This document shows, one piece after another, positions 1 to 6,138 of a DNA stretch of 13,758 bases (position 1 is the first letter of the stretch; each line of letters starts with the position of its first letter). The position numbers and the translations under genes were made by a program. The DNA is taken from NCBI GenBank assembly GCA_034434695.1, contig DAOTYY010000138.1, positions 1 through 13,758 of the forward strand, written 5' to 3'. Under the pieces are notes generated by a model. It had not been told where the DNA came from and searched no databases. It saw nothing but the letters and a program-made list of their open reading frames with translations. Source of the stretch: DYEC01 sp034434695 (lineage in GTDB: Bacteria; Chloroflexota; Anaerolineae; Anaerolineales; Anaerolineaceae).

Positions 1-130
1 TGAACTGCTCAAAGGCAACACCAAACTCAATCACTTTGCTCTCAAATCAAAATTGTACGTACGCGCTATCCAATCGGCTTACGCTGCTCTTCGGGAACTC
101 AATCCCGTTCAATTGGCTGCGTAAGGTGAG
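1..130. mobile_element. Putative end of an inserted element, junction near 124-132
   Basis: The boundary is inferred from the sudden loss of dehydrogenase coding content. Up to about 132 the minus strand still encodes the expected PLTHKTRNLIN of the dehydrogenase. Beyond it come only the chance residues SPYAAN and a stop. No terminal inverted repeat or target duplication can be tested, because the other end of the element lies outside the window. Confidence 0.35.
2..124 (+). CDS. C-terminal tail of an unidentified protein, possibly a transposase (5' end outside window)
   Basis: An open frame of 40 codons enters from the left edge and ends in TAA at 122-124. The visible tail contains KSKLYVRAIQSAYAALREL and ends in NPVQLAA. 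It is basic, helical-looking and protein-like, but I do not recognise the family with confidence. The reason to take it seriously is its position: a D-2-hydroxyacid dehydrogenase reading toward it on the other strand loses homology exactly where this frame stops (about 124-132). That is expected if this is the end of an inserted element whose gene runs almost to its terminus. An ordinary convergent gene joined by a deletion is the alternative. Identity as a transposase is inference only. Confidence 0.4.
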   Translation, partial: ELLKGNTKLNHFALKSKLYVRAIQSAYAALRELNPVQLAA

Positions 131-837
131 TTAATCAAATTACGGGTTTTGTGGGTCAATGGAACACAGATTACGACAAAATCACACACTTTTAGCATGG
201 GCTTCAGAGCCTGGATGGGATATAAGCGGTGGAAAAAGTCCCCATGCGGGTCTCCAAGACCAGGAATGGTGTAGCCTGTATCCTGAGGGTGCTTTACATC
301 CCGCTTGACAGCCAGAATAGTTACACCAAAAGGTAATAACAAGCGGGCAATCTCGCGTCCAATACTGCCATATCCAACAATACCAACCGTACTGCCGCGA
401 AGTTCCTTTGGCATGAAGCGATCCCAGCGATCACTTGGCCATTCTGCCCGGTTTTGATTAAGAAAGACGTCTGGCAGGCGATGTCCCAAAGCCAGCATCA
501 TCATGATAACGTATTCAGCGATTTGTGGAACGGCAGCACCGCTCAGGGTGGTGACCTGCAGGCCAGGTTTGTGTAACAGGGGCGCGTCCAAGGCGAAATC
601 AACGCCGGAATAGTGGAGTTGTAGCCAACGTAAATTTGGCACCTGTTTCGGTTCAGGCAACACGGTGTCGGTATAAAGGATTTCTGTTCGCGACCAGACG
701 TCATCGGGAATATCTTCCGGGCGCCGGGCAGATTGAACTGTAAATTGCAAGCGGGGTGAGATTTGCTGCAATTGCTTCAGAATTGCTTCTGCAAATGCGA
801 TAGTGGTAAGGACTTCAATTGGCTCGTTGAGAGTCAC
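109..837 (-). pseudogene. D-2-hydroxyacid dehydrogenase, truncated at the C-terminus
   Basis: This is an NAD-dependent D-isomer-specific 2-hydroxyacid dehydrogenase remnant of 242 codons; the family usually has about 310-340. Present are the N-terminal substrate-binding part (residues 1-100), the hinge segment ending PQIAEYVIMMMLA (about 104-116), and the nucleotide-binding fold with GYGSIG at 155-160 (GxGxxG) followed by the VVICVPLTHKTRNLIN strand/loop at 221-236. The sequence then stops after SPYAAN. The missing part normally carries the catalytic Arg, Glu and His and the end of the Rossmann domain, so the product should be inactive. The start is GTG at 837, overlapping the preceding CoA-transferase beta stop by four bases (GTGA), which indicates translational coupling in one operon. 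The 3' loss coincides with foreign sequence at the left edge. The exact substrate cannot be assigned. Confidence 0.82.
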
Positions 838-1589
838 AGATAAATCCCTGTGGGGTCTAATTCCTGACGTAGGATGCGCAATTCTTCTTCGCTTGGCGGC
901 TCAGTAGTACGTAAATCGGGGGCAACCTTAAGCCCCCATCCAGTATTTGCCTGTACCTGCTCAATCGTCACACCAGGGTGCAGGGCGGTCAGGACCAACT
1001 CGCCGTTTTCATCCGGTTGTAAAATGCCCAAATCAGTTACAACGGCCTGTGGCCCATTCCCACGCACGCTGGTTGCCAGTCGCTGAGAGCGACCGCTGAG
1101 AAAACCAGCAGATGTAGTAAAATCTACTTTTTCGGGAAAACGTCTTTTCTGATGTGGGGTGATAATATAACAACGGTTTGCCCAGGCGGCAATTTCCATC
1201 GAGCCGCCTGAACCCGGCAGGCGAACTTTGGGGTGCTGGTAGCTGCCAATCACAGTGGCGTTAATGTTGCCGAAACGATCAATTTGAGCGCCGCCTAAAA
1301 AACCGACATCCACATTACCGCGCTGGAGATAAAGCGTAAATATGTCATACATGCTGCAAACCAACATGGAGCCACTGACTAAGGTTGGGTCTCCAATTGA
1401 AAGCGGCAAACGCGATGGGCGTGCGCCTACAACGCCAGCTTCATAAATCATCAATAGATTGGGCGCGTGGGTGCGGCGTGCCAGATTACAAGCAAGATTG
1501 GGCAAACCAACGCCAACAAACACCGTATCCCCATCACGCAGTAAACGAGCGGCGTTCACGGTCATGAGTTCGGAAGCCGAGTAATTCAT
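834..1589 (-). CDS. CoA-transferase family I, beta subunit (glutaconate CoA-transferase GctB-like)
   Basis: This is the beta subunit of a heteromeric acid:CoA transferase, moving CoA between carboxylates. I choose ATG at 1587-1589 (MNYSASEL, 251 aa) over the ATG at 1602-1604, because a GGAG lies nine bases before the former, while the upstream ATG has only a distant one. Visible motifs in this numbering are the nucleotide/CoA-fold GVGLPNLACN near 26-35, the EAGVVGARP segment with the candidate catalytic Glu at residue 50 (aligning by memory with Glu54 of GctB), and the PGSGGSMEIA glycine loop near 126-135. The Glu argues for a true transferase rather than the IpdAB-type ring hydrolases, which lack it. 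The alpha-subunit frame, if read through its premature stop, ends in TAA one base before this start, so the two were built as a coupled pair. Function now depends on whether alpha is made. The natural substrate is unknown. Confidence 0.88.
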   Translation of the reverse strand: MNYSASELMTVNAARLLRDGDTVFVGVGLPNLACNLARRTHAPNLLMIYEAGVVGARPSRLPLSIGDPTLVSGSMLVCSMYDIFTLYLQRGNVDVGFLGGAQIDRFGNINATVIGSYQHPKVRLPGSGGSMEIAAWANRCYIITPHQKRRFPEKVDFTTSAGFLSGRSQRLATSVRGNGPQAVVTDLGILQPDENGELVLTALHPGVTIEQVQANTGWGLKVAPDLRTTEPPSEEELRILRQELDPTGIYL

Positions 1590-1590
1590 T

Positions 1591-2493
1591 TTAGTATTCT
1601 CCATAGTTCACAGGAACGCTCCATCGCGGTTTAACACTTAATCTTTGATGCGTCTCTTTACCCAGCTTTTGCCAGTATTCTTGCCGGTCTTTGACACCAT
1701 AAACCCACTCTTCCAGATATTGCTGAATCCCCTGACGCGTCTCGGTGATTTTATCCCAGTTCAAGTAGAAGAGATTATCACGGTCGTAATATCCTTGTGT
1801 CTAGGAAGGATGAGCGCAATAAGGAACATGACATACAGCATCCACAATAAACGCTGGGATAATCGTTCGATTAGGATCAGATCGGAGGACTTCTTCCTCA
1901 ACAATTTCCTCAGCTGTAACGACGACATGTTTTGCAGCGAAGGCAGCCTCTTTTTGCTCACCAATGATGCCCCAAATCTGAGCGTTGCCTTCGGCGTCGT
2001 AGCGTTGAACGTGTATAATTGCCACATCCGGTAAAAGTGGAGGGACAACAATTACCTCGACACCCGTGTATGGGTCCTTGACACGGCGATAGTGAGGATT
2101 AGCATGCTCAAGATCAGTGGCTGCGGTTTGGTTCATTGGGATAAAAGGGAAACCACTGGCACCCGCCTGAAGGCGCGAGATCATTCCAAAATGTGAATAC
2201 TCTTCCCAGTCCAAATGACCGTTTTCCACCTCTTCTCGCAGAACGCGCAGTGAACCTACTCCAGGGTTGCCCATGTAAGAGAATATAATTTTGCGGGCAC
2301 AGCCGGCGGCTACGATTTGCTCATAAATGATGTCAGGGGTGGCGCGTGCCAGAATTAAATTCTTTCGTCCCTGTCGAATAATTTCATGACCAGCCGCAAA
2401 GGGGATCAAGTGGGTAAAACCAGCGGCATAAACAAGATCACCATCGTGAACAAACCGGGAAATGGCTTCTGAAAGTGTACAGAGTTTGGTCAT
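1591..2493 (-). pseudogene. CoA-transferase family I, alpha subunit, interrupted by in-frame amber codon
   Basis: This is the alpha subunit partner of the downstream beta gene. From ATG at 2491-2493, 230 residues are readable: MTKLCTLSEAISRFVHDGD, then AAGFTHLIPFAAGHEIIRQ, DVAIIHVQRYDAEGN and VDAVCHVPYCAHPS. A TAG follows at 1801-1803. The same frame continues open for 69 codons with strongly family-like sequence (TQGYYDRDN, then WDKI, then LEEWVYGVKDRQEYWQKLG) and ends in TAA at 1591-1593, one base before the beta start. Full length would be about 300 residues, as expected for the family. Without the last 70 residues the subunit is probably defective, though the lesion looks recent because the tail shows no other damage. 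The start overlaps the upstream membrane-protein stop by four bases (ATGA). Alternatives are a sequencing error, a suppressor tRNA or recoding. TAG is used as an ordinary stop by two other genes here (5232-5234 and 5902-5904). Confidence 0.85.
1801..1803 (-). other. In-frame TAG inside CoA-transferase alpha
   Basis: On the minus strand, the codons before are CCT TCC (Pro-Ser) and those after are ACA CAA GGA TAT TAC GAC (TQGYYD). One base change from TAT, TAC or CAG would give TAG. From memory of the family a Tyr is common at this place, which would make it a single transversion. Confidence 0.9.
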
Positions 2494-2723
2494 TTTTTCT
2501 CTTTCCCACGGAACATCTTGCGAAGTACCCGGAATCGCTCGCTGCGAGGGCGCTCTGAAATCGCATAACGTCTGCGAATGAAAATGCCCATAGCAATTAA
2601 CATGGCGCCCCCAATCAACAACCTGACATCAATGATTTTTGCCATGTCGGCAATGACAAACAGCAAGATCAGAACTGATCCGAGCAGGATGAAAAATGAA
2701 CCTGTGCGATAACCCAATTCCAT
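2490..2723 (-). CDS. Small two-helix membrane protein of unknown function
   Basis: I do not recognise this protein. From ATG at 2721-2723 it has 77 residues: a short polar start (MELGYRTG), a first hydrophobic helix around residues 10-26 (FFILLGSVLILLFVIAD), a second around 34-48 (LLIGGAMLIAMGIFI), then a strongly basic tail (RRRYAISERPRSERFRVLRKMFRGKEKK). This predicts a hairpin with a cytosolic basic C-terminus. A TTG two codons upstream (2727-2729) is an alternative start; neither has a good Shine-Dalgarno sequence. Its TGA overlaps the CoA-transferase alpha ATG as ATGA, so it heads that operon and may be translated mainly to couple alpha. A strong terminator stands between it and the upstream aldehyde dehydrogenase, and no obvious promoter is visible in the short gap. 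Confidence 0.65.
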   Translation of the reverse strand: MELGYRTGSFFILLGSVLILLFVIADMAKIIDVRLLIGGAMLIAMGIFIRRRYAISERPRSERFRVLRKMFRGKEKK

Positions 2724-2736
2724 CGTCAAAGATGTA

Positions 2737-2785
2737 ATAAAAAAAGAAAGGATGTTGACCGGCTCTTTGGAAAGGGCCGGTCAAC
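2737..2785 (-). terminator. Rho-independent terminator after the aldehyde dehydrogenase gene
   Basis: A long inverted repeat has arms 2754-2768 and 2771-2785 (outer ten pairs GTTGACCGGC/GCCGGTCAAC perfect). It begins ten bases after the dehydrogenase stop. On the minus strand it is followed by a T-rich tract (CTTTCTTTTTTTATT). One inner position is a mismatch in the minus-strand RNA. It should end most aldehyde dehydrogenase transcripts and act as a partial barrier to the CoA-transferase genes. Confidence 0.75.
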
Positions 2786-2795
2786 AGAGGGAAGA

Positions 2796-4379
2796 TCAGA
2801 CTTTTCGAACGTGAGTATGAATCTGCTCGCGCATGTACAGCTGGAGGTAATACAATCCACCGGCGTTCTTACCGCTGGCACCAGAACCCTTCCATCCACC
2901 AAAGGGCTGGAAGCCAGGCCATGCTCCGGTTGTAGCTCCCTGAGGACGATTAACATAGTTTACGCCAGCTTCAATATGATCGAAAAACCAGTCAGCCTCT
3001 TCAGGCGCGCCATAGAAACCGGCCGTCAGACCATAATCTACATCATTGGCGTATTGCATGGCTTCATCCAGACTGCGAACTTTCGTGACTGTGGTGATGG
3101 GGACAAACATCTCATACTTCCATAACCTGTGTGTCAGCGGAAGGTCGGCCACCAGTGTGGGTGCGCAGAAGTAACCTTTGGCATACTCGCCTTCAGTTAA
3201 CACTTTACCACCAGCCAGAAAGCGTCCACCTCCCTGTCGGATTTCCTCACAAAAATTTTGGAAGTCACGATAAGAGCTGCGATTAACCACTGGTCCGAGA
3301 TAGACATTACGATCGGTCGGATCACCAATCGTTAATTTGTTAGTCAGATCAATCAATCTTTCAACCAGAGGTTCATAGACTGGCTCCTCAATAAATACAC
3401 GTGAACAAGCTGAACACTTCTGTCCCTGTAAACCAAATGCTGATCGGACAATTCCAATTGCAGCGGTATCCAGATCAGCGTGGCGTGATACAATCGCCGG
3501 ATTCTTACCACCCAATTCGAGAATGGTTGGACGCACCCAACGCCCTTGAGCAAAATCGCGGAAGATATTCATACCAACGTCATAAGAGCCGGTAAACGTA
3601 ACACCGGCGATAGCAGGGTCATCAATCAGTGCCTGTCCTACGGTACTCCCCGGTCCGGTCACATAATTGAAAACCCCATCTGGAATTCCTGCTTCGCGCA
3701 GACACTCTGCGATCAGGCGGGTTGTCCATGGGGTATCTGTAGCCGGCTTCATGATCACAGTGTTACCAGTGACCAGTGCCGCGGCTGTTGGCCCACCAGT
3801 CAAGGCACAGGGAAAGTTGAATGGACTGATCACTAACCAGGCTCCATAAGGGCGAAGCACGGAAATATTTGTAGAGATATAGCCCACAAGTGGGTCGCGT
3901 CCCATCTCATGAATGAATCCATTGTTCGCTTCCATTTGAGAACAGGCATAGCGGAATAAGTCCGCAGTCTCCGCAACATCCCCTAACGCTTCCATGCGGT
4001 TTTTGCCAACTTCAAGAGCAATTACTGCGCCCATCTCGAAAATACGTTGGTCCATGATCTCAGCTGCTTTGCGGACAAGGGCTACTCGATCCTGCCATTT
4101 CATCCGACTCCAAACCGGGAAAGCCTTTTGGGCGGCTTTGACTGCTTCACGGGCATCATCAACACCGCCTTTCTGGAAAATGCCAAGCACCATATCGGTA
4201 TTGGCAGGATTGCGATCCTCAAATTTTTCTTTGGCAAAGCAGTCTTTGCCATTGATAATCATGCCATGTTCTTCACCAAGGTGTGATTTAACTTCTCCAA
4301 GGGCTTCTGAAAAGCGGATATGGAGTTCTTCTGGGGGGTTAAACATGGTGCCATAGGTGAGTTTGAACGTCTCGGTCAT
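2796..4379 (-). CDS. Aldehyde dehydrogenase family protein, similar to L-glutamate gamma-semialdehyde (P5C) dehydrogenase
   Basis: This NAD(P)-dependent aldehyde dehydrogenase of 527 residues oxidises an aldehyde to its acid in the cytosol. The start is ATG at 4377-4379 (MTETFKLTYG): GGGAG lies nine bases upstream, and the predicted transcription start (about 4441) excludes the further ATG at 4440-4442. Motifs in this numbering are SPFNFP at 185-190 (oxyanion Asn), FTGS near 262-265, ELGGKNP with the general-base Glu at 288, GQKCSACSR with the catalytic Cys at 322, and the C-terminal QPFGGWKGSG segment. GQKCSACSR and the extended N-terminus match the P5C dehydrogenase (ALDH4-like) branch. However, the usual KEEIFGP is replaced by WKYEMFVP and there is no proline dehydrogenase nearby, so the glutamate semialdehyde substrate is only a suggestion. 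The gene has its own promoter and terminator. Confidence 0.93.
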   Translation of the reverse strand: MTETFKLTYGTMFNPPEELHIRFSEALGEVKSHLGEEHGMIINGKDCFAKEKFEDRNPANTDMVLGIFQKGGVDDAREAVKAAQKAFPVWSRMKWQDRVALVRKAAEIMDQRIFEMGAVIALEVGKNRMEALGDVAETADLFRYACSQMEANNGFIHEMGRDPLVGYISTNISVLRPYGAWLVISPFNFPCALTGGPTAAALVTGNTVIMKPATDTPWTTRLIAECLREAGIPDGVFNYVTGPGSTVGQALIDDPAIAGVTFTGSYDVGMNIFRDFAQGRWVRPTILELGGKNPAIVSRHADLDTAAIGIVRSAFGLQGQKCSACSRVFIEEPVYEPLVERLIDLTNKLTIGDPTDRNVYLGPVVNRSSYRDFQNFCEEIRQGGGRFLAGGKVLTEGEYAKGYFCAPTLVADLPLTHRLWKYEMFVPITTVTKVRSLDEAMQYANDVDYGLTAGFYGAPEEADWFFDHIEAGVNYVNRPQGATTGAWPGFQPFGGWKGSGASGKNAGGLYYLQLYMREQIHTHVRKV

Positions 4380-4423
4380 GCAAGTAGTCTCCCATTTCCC
4401 TGAATATGGTTTATAAGTTATGT

Positions 4424-4440
4424 GCCTGAGCCCTTCAGGC
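4424..4440 (-). promoter_or_regulatory. 5'-terminal stem-loop in the aldehyde dehydrogenase leader
   Basis: The minus-strand leader begins, right at the predicted transcription start, with a six-pair hairpin GCCTGA-AGGGC-TCAGGC. A stem at the very 5' end of an mRNA often protects it from 5'-dependent decay. It is too far from the Shine-Dalgarno sequence (about 35 bases) to hide it by itself. Confidence 0.45.
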
Positions 4441-4447
4441 ATATATA

Positions 4448-4476
4448 AGTATATTGCAGGAGAGGGTGAAAGTCAA
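4448..4476 (-). promoter_or_regulatory. Sigma-70-type promoter for the aldehyde dehydrogenase gene
   Basis: On the minus strand there is TTGACT (4471-4476), a 17-base spacer and TATACT (4448-4453). Both hexamers are five of six to consensus. The predicted start of transcription is near 4441, giving a leader of about 62 bases to the ATG at 4379. Confidence 0.72.
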
Positions 4477-4664
4477 AGATCGCCTCTTGATAAGTTAGGG
4501 ATTATAAACTTTTCGGGTGATTGATTTGGACGAGGGCGTTGAAAAAGTCATATTTGGCGCATATCCATACGAAAAATACACCATATTACCACCATATATG
4601 GGAGTCAGTTTTTGTTTCTCAACACTCTCCTTTGAATGGTTTTTATGTTGCTCGCTTCGATTTG
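4477..4664. other. Divergent intergenic region
   Basis: This AT-rich stretch lies between the minus-strand aldehyde dehydrogenase promoter and the plus-strand LysM promoter. It contains a ten-base palindrome CCATATATGG at 4592-4601 and several ATAT blocks, but no gene and no recognised operator. A shared regulator could bind here, but nothing in the sequence proves it. Confidence 0.5.
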
Positions 4665-4673
4665 TGCTAAAAT
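4665..4673 (+). promoter_or_regulatory. Extended -10 promoter for the LysM/DhaL-like operon
   Basis: TGCTAAAAT matches the extended -10 pattern (TGn plus TAAAAT). No well-spaced -35 box is present; TTGCTC at 4648-4653 is only 14 bases away. Transcription would start near 4680, giving a leader of about 40 bases with a strong GAGGAGGAAGG ribosome-binding site at 4706-4716. Confidence 0.5.
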
Positions 4674-4718
4674 AATATTATGTATTTCAAATTTTTAGGC
4701 TTGAGAGGAGGAAGGAAA

Positions 4719-5234
4719 ATGGCAGAAGAGAAAAAGAAGGGTATATTTGATCGAGCGGTTGATGCATTAACAAGCCGTGATGAAAAAGAAGCAGCCGAAA
4801 AAGCCCGTCAGGCAGCTCTTGCTGCTGAACAGGAAGCCCAAGCTGCCCAACAGCGCGCTCGGGAAGCTCAGGCTAAAATCGAGGAGGCAGAGGCAAAAGC
4901 TAAAAAGCTAGAAGAAGAATTAAGACAAAGAGAAGCCCGGGAAAAGTCTGAGCAGCTTTTGCAGGAGATGCGCGAGCATGAGGCTCGATTGGCGGCTGCT
5001 CGAGCGGCCGCTGCTGTTGCCGCCGCGCCAAAATTCATTGCGGAATATGAAGTCAAGGGATGGGATGAAACCCTCAGTCATGTTGCGCTGAAGTATTATG
5101 GCAATGCTACCCGGCCTTACTGGATGTTGATCTATGAAGCTAATAAGGAAGTAATTGGAGACAACCCCAATATTATCAAACCAGGTATGGTGTTGAAAAT
5201 CCCAGAACTTCCAAAAGACATGAAGAAGAAATAG
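4719..5234 (+). CDS. Cytoplasmic coiled-coil protein with C-terminal LysM domain
   Basis: The protein has 171 residues from ATG at 4719, chosen because the very strong GAGGAGGAAGG ends two bases before the AAATG and because the earlier ATG at 4680 has no ribosome-binding site. Residues 1-18 are charged (MAEEKKKGIFDRAVDALTS) with no signal peptide or membrane helix. Residues 20-100 form one long Ala/Glu/Lys/Gln-rich helix, very probably a coiled coil. Residues 108-163 look like a LysM fold (AEYEVKGWDETLSHVALKYYG, then YWMLIYEANK, then NIIKPGMVLKIPELP). LysM usually binds peptidoglycan GlcNAc outside the cell; here nothing directs export, recalling cytoplasmic LysM proteins such as Kbp/YgaU. 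It is followed after 19 bases by a DhaL-like gene and shares its terminator, so the two products probably act together. The ligand is unknown. Confidence 0.85.
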   Translation: MAEEKKKGIFDRAVDALTSRDEKEAAEKARQAALAAEQEAQAAQQRAREAQAKIEEAEAKAKKLEEELRQREAREKSEQLLQEMREHEARLAAARAAAAVAAAPKFIAEYEVKGWDETLSHVALKYYGNATRPYWMLIYEANKEVIGDNPNIIKPGMVLKIPELPKDMKKK

Positions 5235-5253
5235 GGTGTGGGGATAACAAGAA

Positions 5254-5904
5254 ATGGCAAATAATGTAGACCTGGAGAAAGTGTTTCAGACCGTTGCGCA
5301 AAACTTGGCACAGAACCGTGAGGTGCTCAATCAGGCTGATAGCTATAACCATGATCATGGGGATAATATTGTCCAGACCTTTGAAATGGTCACCAAAGCC
5401 GTCAAAGCTAAGAAAGGGGCGGATGTTTCTGAACAGCTTGCTTATGCCAGTGAGTATTTGAGCAAAAAAGCCAAATCTGGATCAGCGCAGGCTTATGCGC
5501 AGGGATTGGCTCAAGCCGCTAACCAGTTCAAGGGTCAGCAACTCACTTCCGATAATGCCACGATGCTTATCAACGCTCTATTGGGTGGAGGGCAGAACCA
5601 GGCGCAGGCCTCTGCCGGAGTTGAATCATCCGTAGCAGATTTTCTTGGAGCGATATTGGGCGGTGATAATCAGGCCCAAAGTCAGTCATCCCAGCAGGCT
5701 CTAGATTCGTCACAGTTGTTGAGCATGGGATTAAACATTGGGATGAACTTTTTGCAAGCCAAACAACAGGGCCGCTCAAATATGGAAGCGCTGGTGCAGG
5801 CTATTGTAGCCGGTAGCCAGATGGGACAGACACCCCACCGCGCACAATCAGCCACCATTATCGCCAATACACTAATGAGTTTGTTAGCTGGAGGAGCAAA
5901 GTAG
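5254..5904 (+). CDS. DhaL (DAK2)-like Gln-rich protein
   Basis: The product has 216 residues, with ATG at 5254 preceded by a GTGTGGGGA purine-rich site. The N-terminal half (1-110) recalls the DhaL/DAK2 helical barrel: LNQADSYNHDHGDNIVQTF at 25-43 parallels the metal-binding LD..IGDGDHG.NM loop of DhaL, and KSGSAQAYAQGLAQAA at 74-89 parallels the GxSG helix. Asp29 and Asp34 could be the first two metal ligands, but the spacing is shorter and the third Asp is shifted (HGD, Asp37). A Gln/Ser-rich low-complexity stretch (about 112-152) interrupts the fold. A last helical part (153-213) ends AQSATIIANTLMSLLAGGA. There is no signal peptide. The gene is second in the LysM operon and followed by a terminator. 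Kinase activity is doubtful; a nucleotide- or phosphate-binding partner of the LysM protein is possible. Family assignment is by eye and moderate. Confidence 0.6.
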   Translation: MANNVDLEKVFQTVAQNLAQNREVLNQADSYNHDHGDNIVQTFEMVTKAVKAKKGADVSEQLAYASEYLSKKAKSGSAQAYAQGLAQAANQFKGQQLTSDNATMLINALLGGGQNQAQASAGVESSVADFLGAILGGDNQAQSQSSQQALDSSQLLSMGLNIGMNFLQAKQQGRSNMEALVQAIVAGSQMGQTPHRAQSATIIANTLMSLLAGGAK

Positions 5905-5943
5905 CGTTGCTACAAAGCCCACACCTGGGAATATCGCTGGATG

Positions 5944-5980
5944 GCCTGCTATACTCATAATATAGCGGGCTGTTTTTTTA
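5944..5980 (+). terminator. Rho-independent terminator of the LysM/DhaL-like operon
   Basis: Stem GCCTGCTATA (5944-5953) pairs with TATAGCGGGC (5961-5970) around a seven-base loop, followed by TGTTTTTTT. The one non-Watson-Crick pair is U-G in the plus-strand RNA but A-C in the other, so it is suited to plus-strand transcripts. It begins 39 bases after the DhaL-like stop. Confidence 0.88.
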
Positions 5981-6023
5981 TTCACTTGATAATCCGTATC
6001 ATGTGCCTTAAAGTTACTGTTTA

Positions 6024-6032
6024 TGGTATAAA
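6024..6032 (+). promoter_or_regulatory. Candidate extended -10 promoter for the transporter gene
   Basis: TGGTATAAA fits an extended -10 element and would start transcription near 6039, leaving a leader of about 100 bases. An alternative is TTGATA (5986-5991), 17 bases, TAAAGT (6009-6014). The leader holds a small hairpin CTATC-CGGGT-GATAG (6045-6059). I do not recognise a preQ1 riboswitch in it. Confidence 0.4.
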
Positions 6033-6138
6033 TCACAGACAGAACTATCCGGGTGATAGCGATTCATAGCTGTTTTATTGTTGTTCAGATGTGCAATTGC
6101 CAGATAACAAAAAGGAATTCTGAAAAGGAGACGTAGAA

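Noticed and set aside
1801..1803. Pyrrolysine or genome-wide TAG recoding
   Set aside because: Two unrelated genes here end in TAG at natural family ends or directly before a terminator, so TAG appears to be a normal stop. Local suppression remains possible and is kept only as an alternative.
1645..2034. Plus-strand open frame of 129 codons across the CoA-transferase alpha region
   Set aside because: It is antisense to a frame with clear family sequence on both sides of the TAG, and it shows no domain or ribosome-binding site.
2726..2956. Minus-strand frame of 76 codons over the end of the aldehyde dehydrogenase and its terminator
   Set aside because: It runs out of frame over conserved dehydrogenase sequence and through a terminator hairpin, so it is a shadow.
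4440..4442. Upstream ATG extending the aldehyde dehydrogenase by 21 residues
   Set aside because: The predicted transcription start lies at about 4441, there is no ribosome-binding site, and the extra residues cover the leader hairpin.
4592..4601. Palindrome CCATATATGG in the divergent intergenic region
   Set aside because: Ten AT-rich bases in an AT-rich gap are easily a chance event, and the site is far from both predicted promoters. No matching second copy was found.
6045..6059. CTATC-CGGGT-GATAG hairpin as a preQ1 riboswitch
   Set aside because: It lacks the A-rich tail and the loop bases of preQ1-I, and a five-pair stem alone is too weak as evidence.
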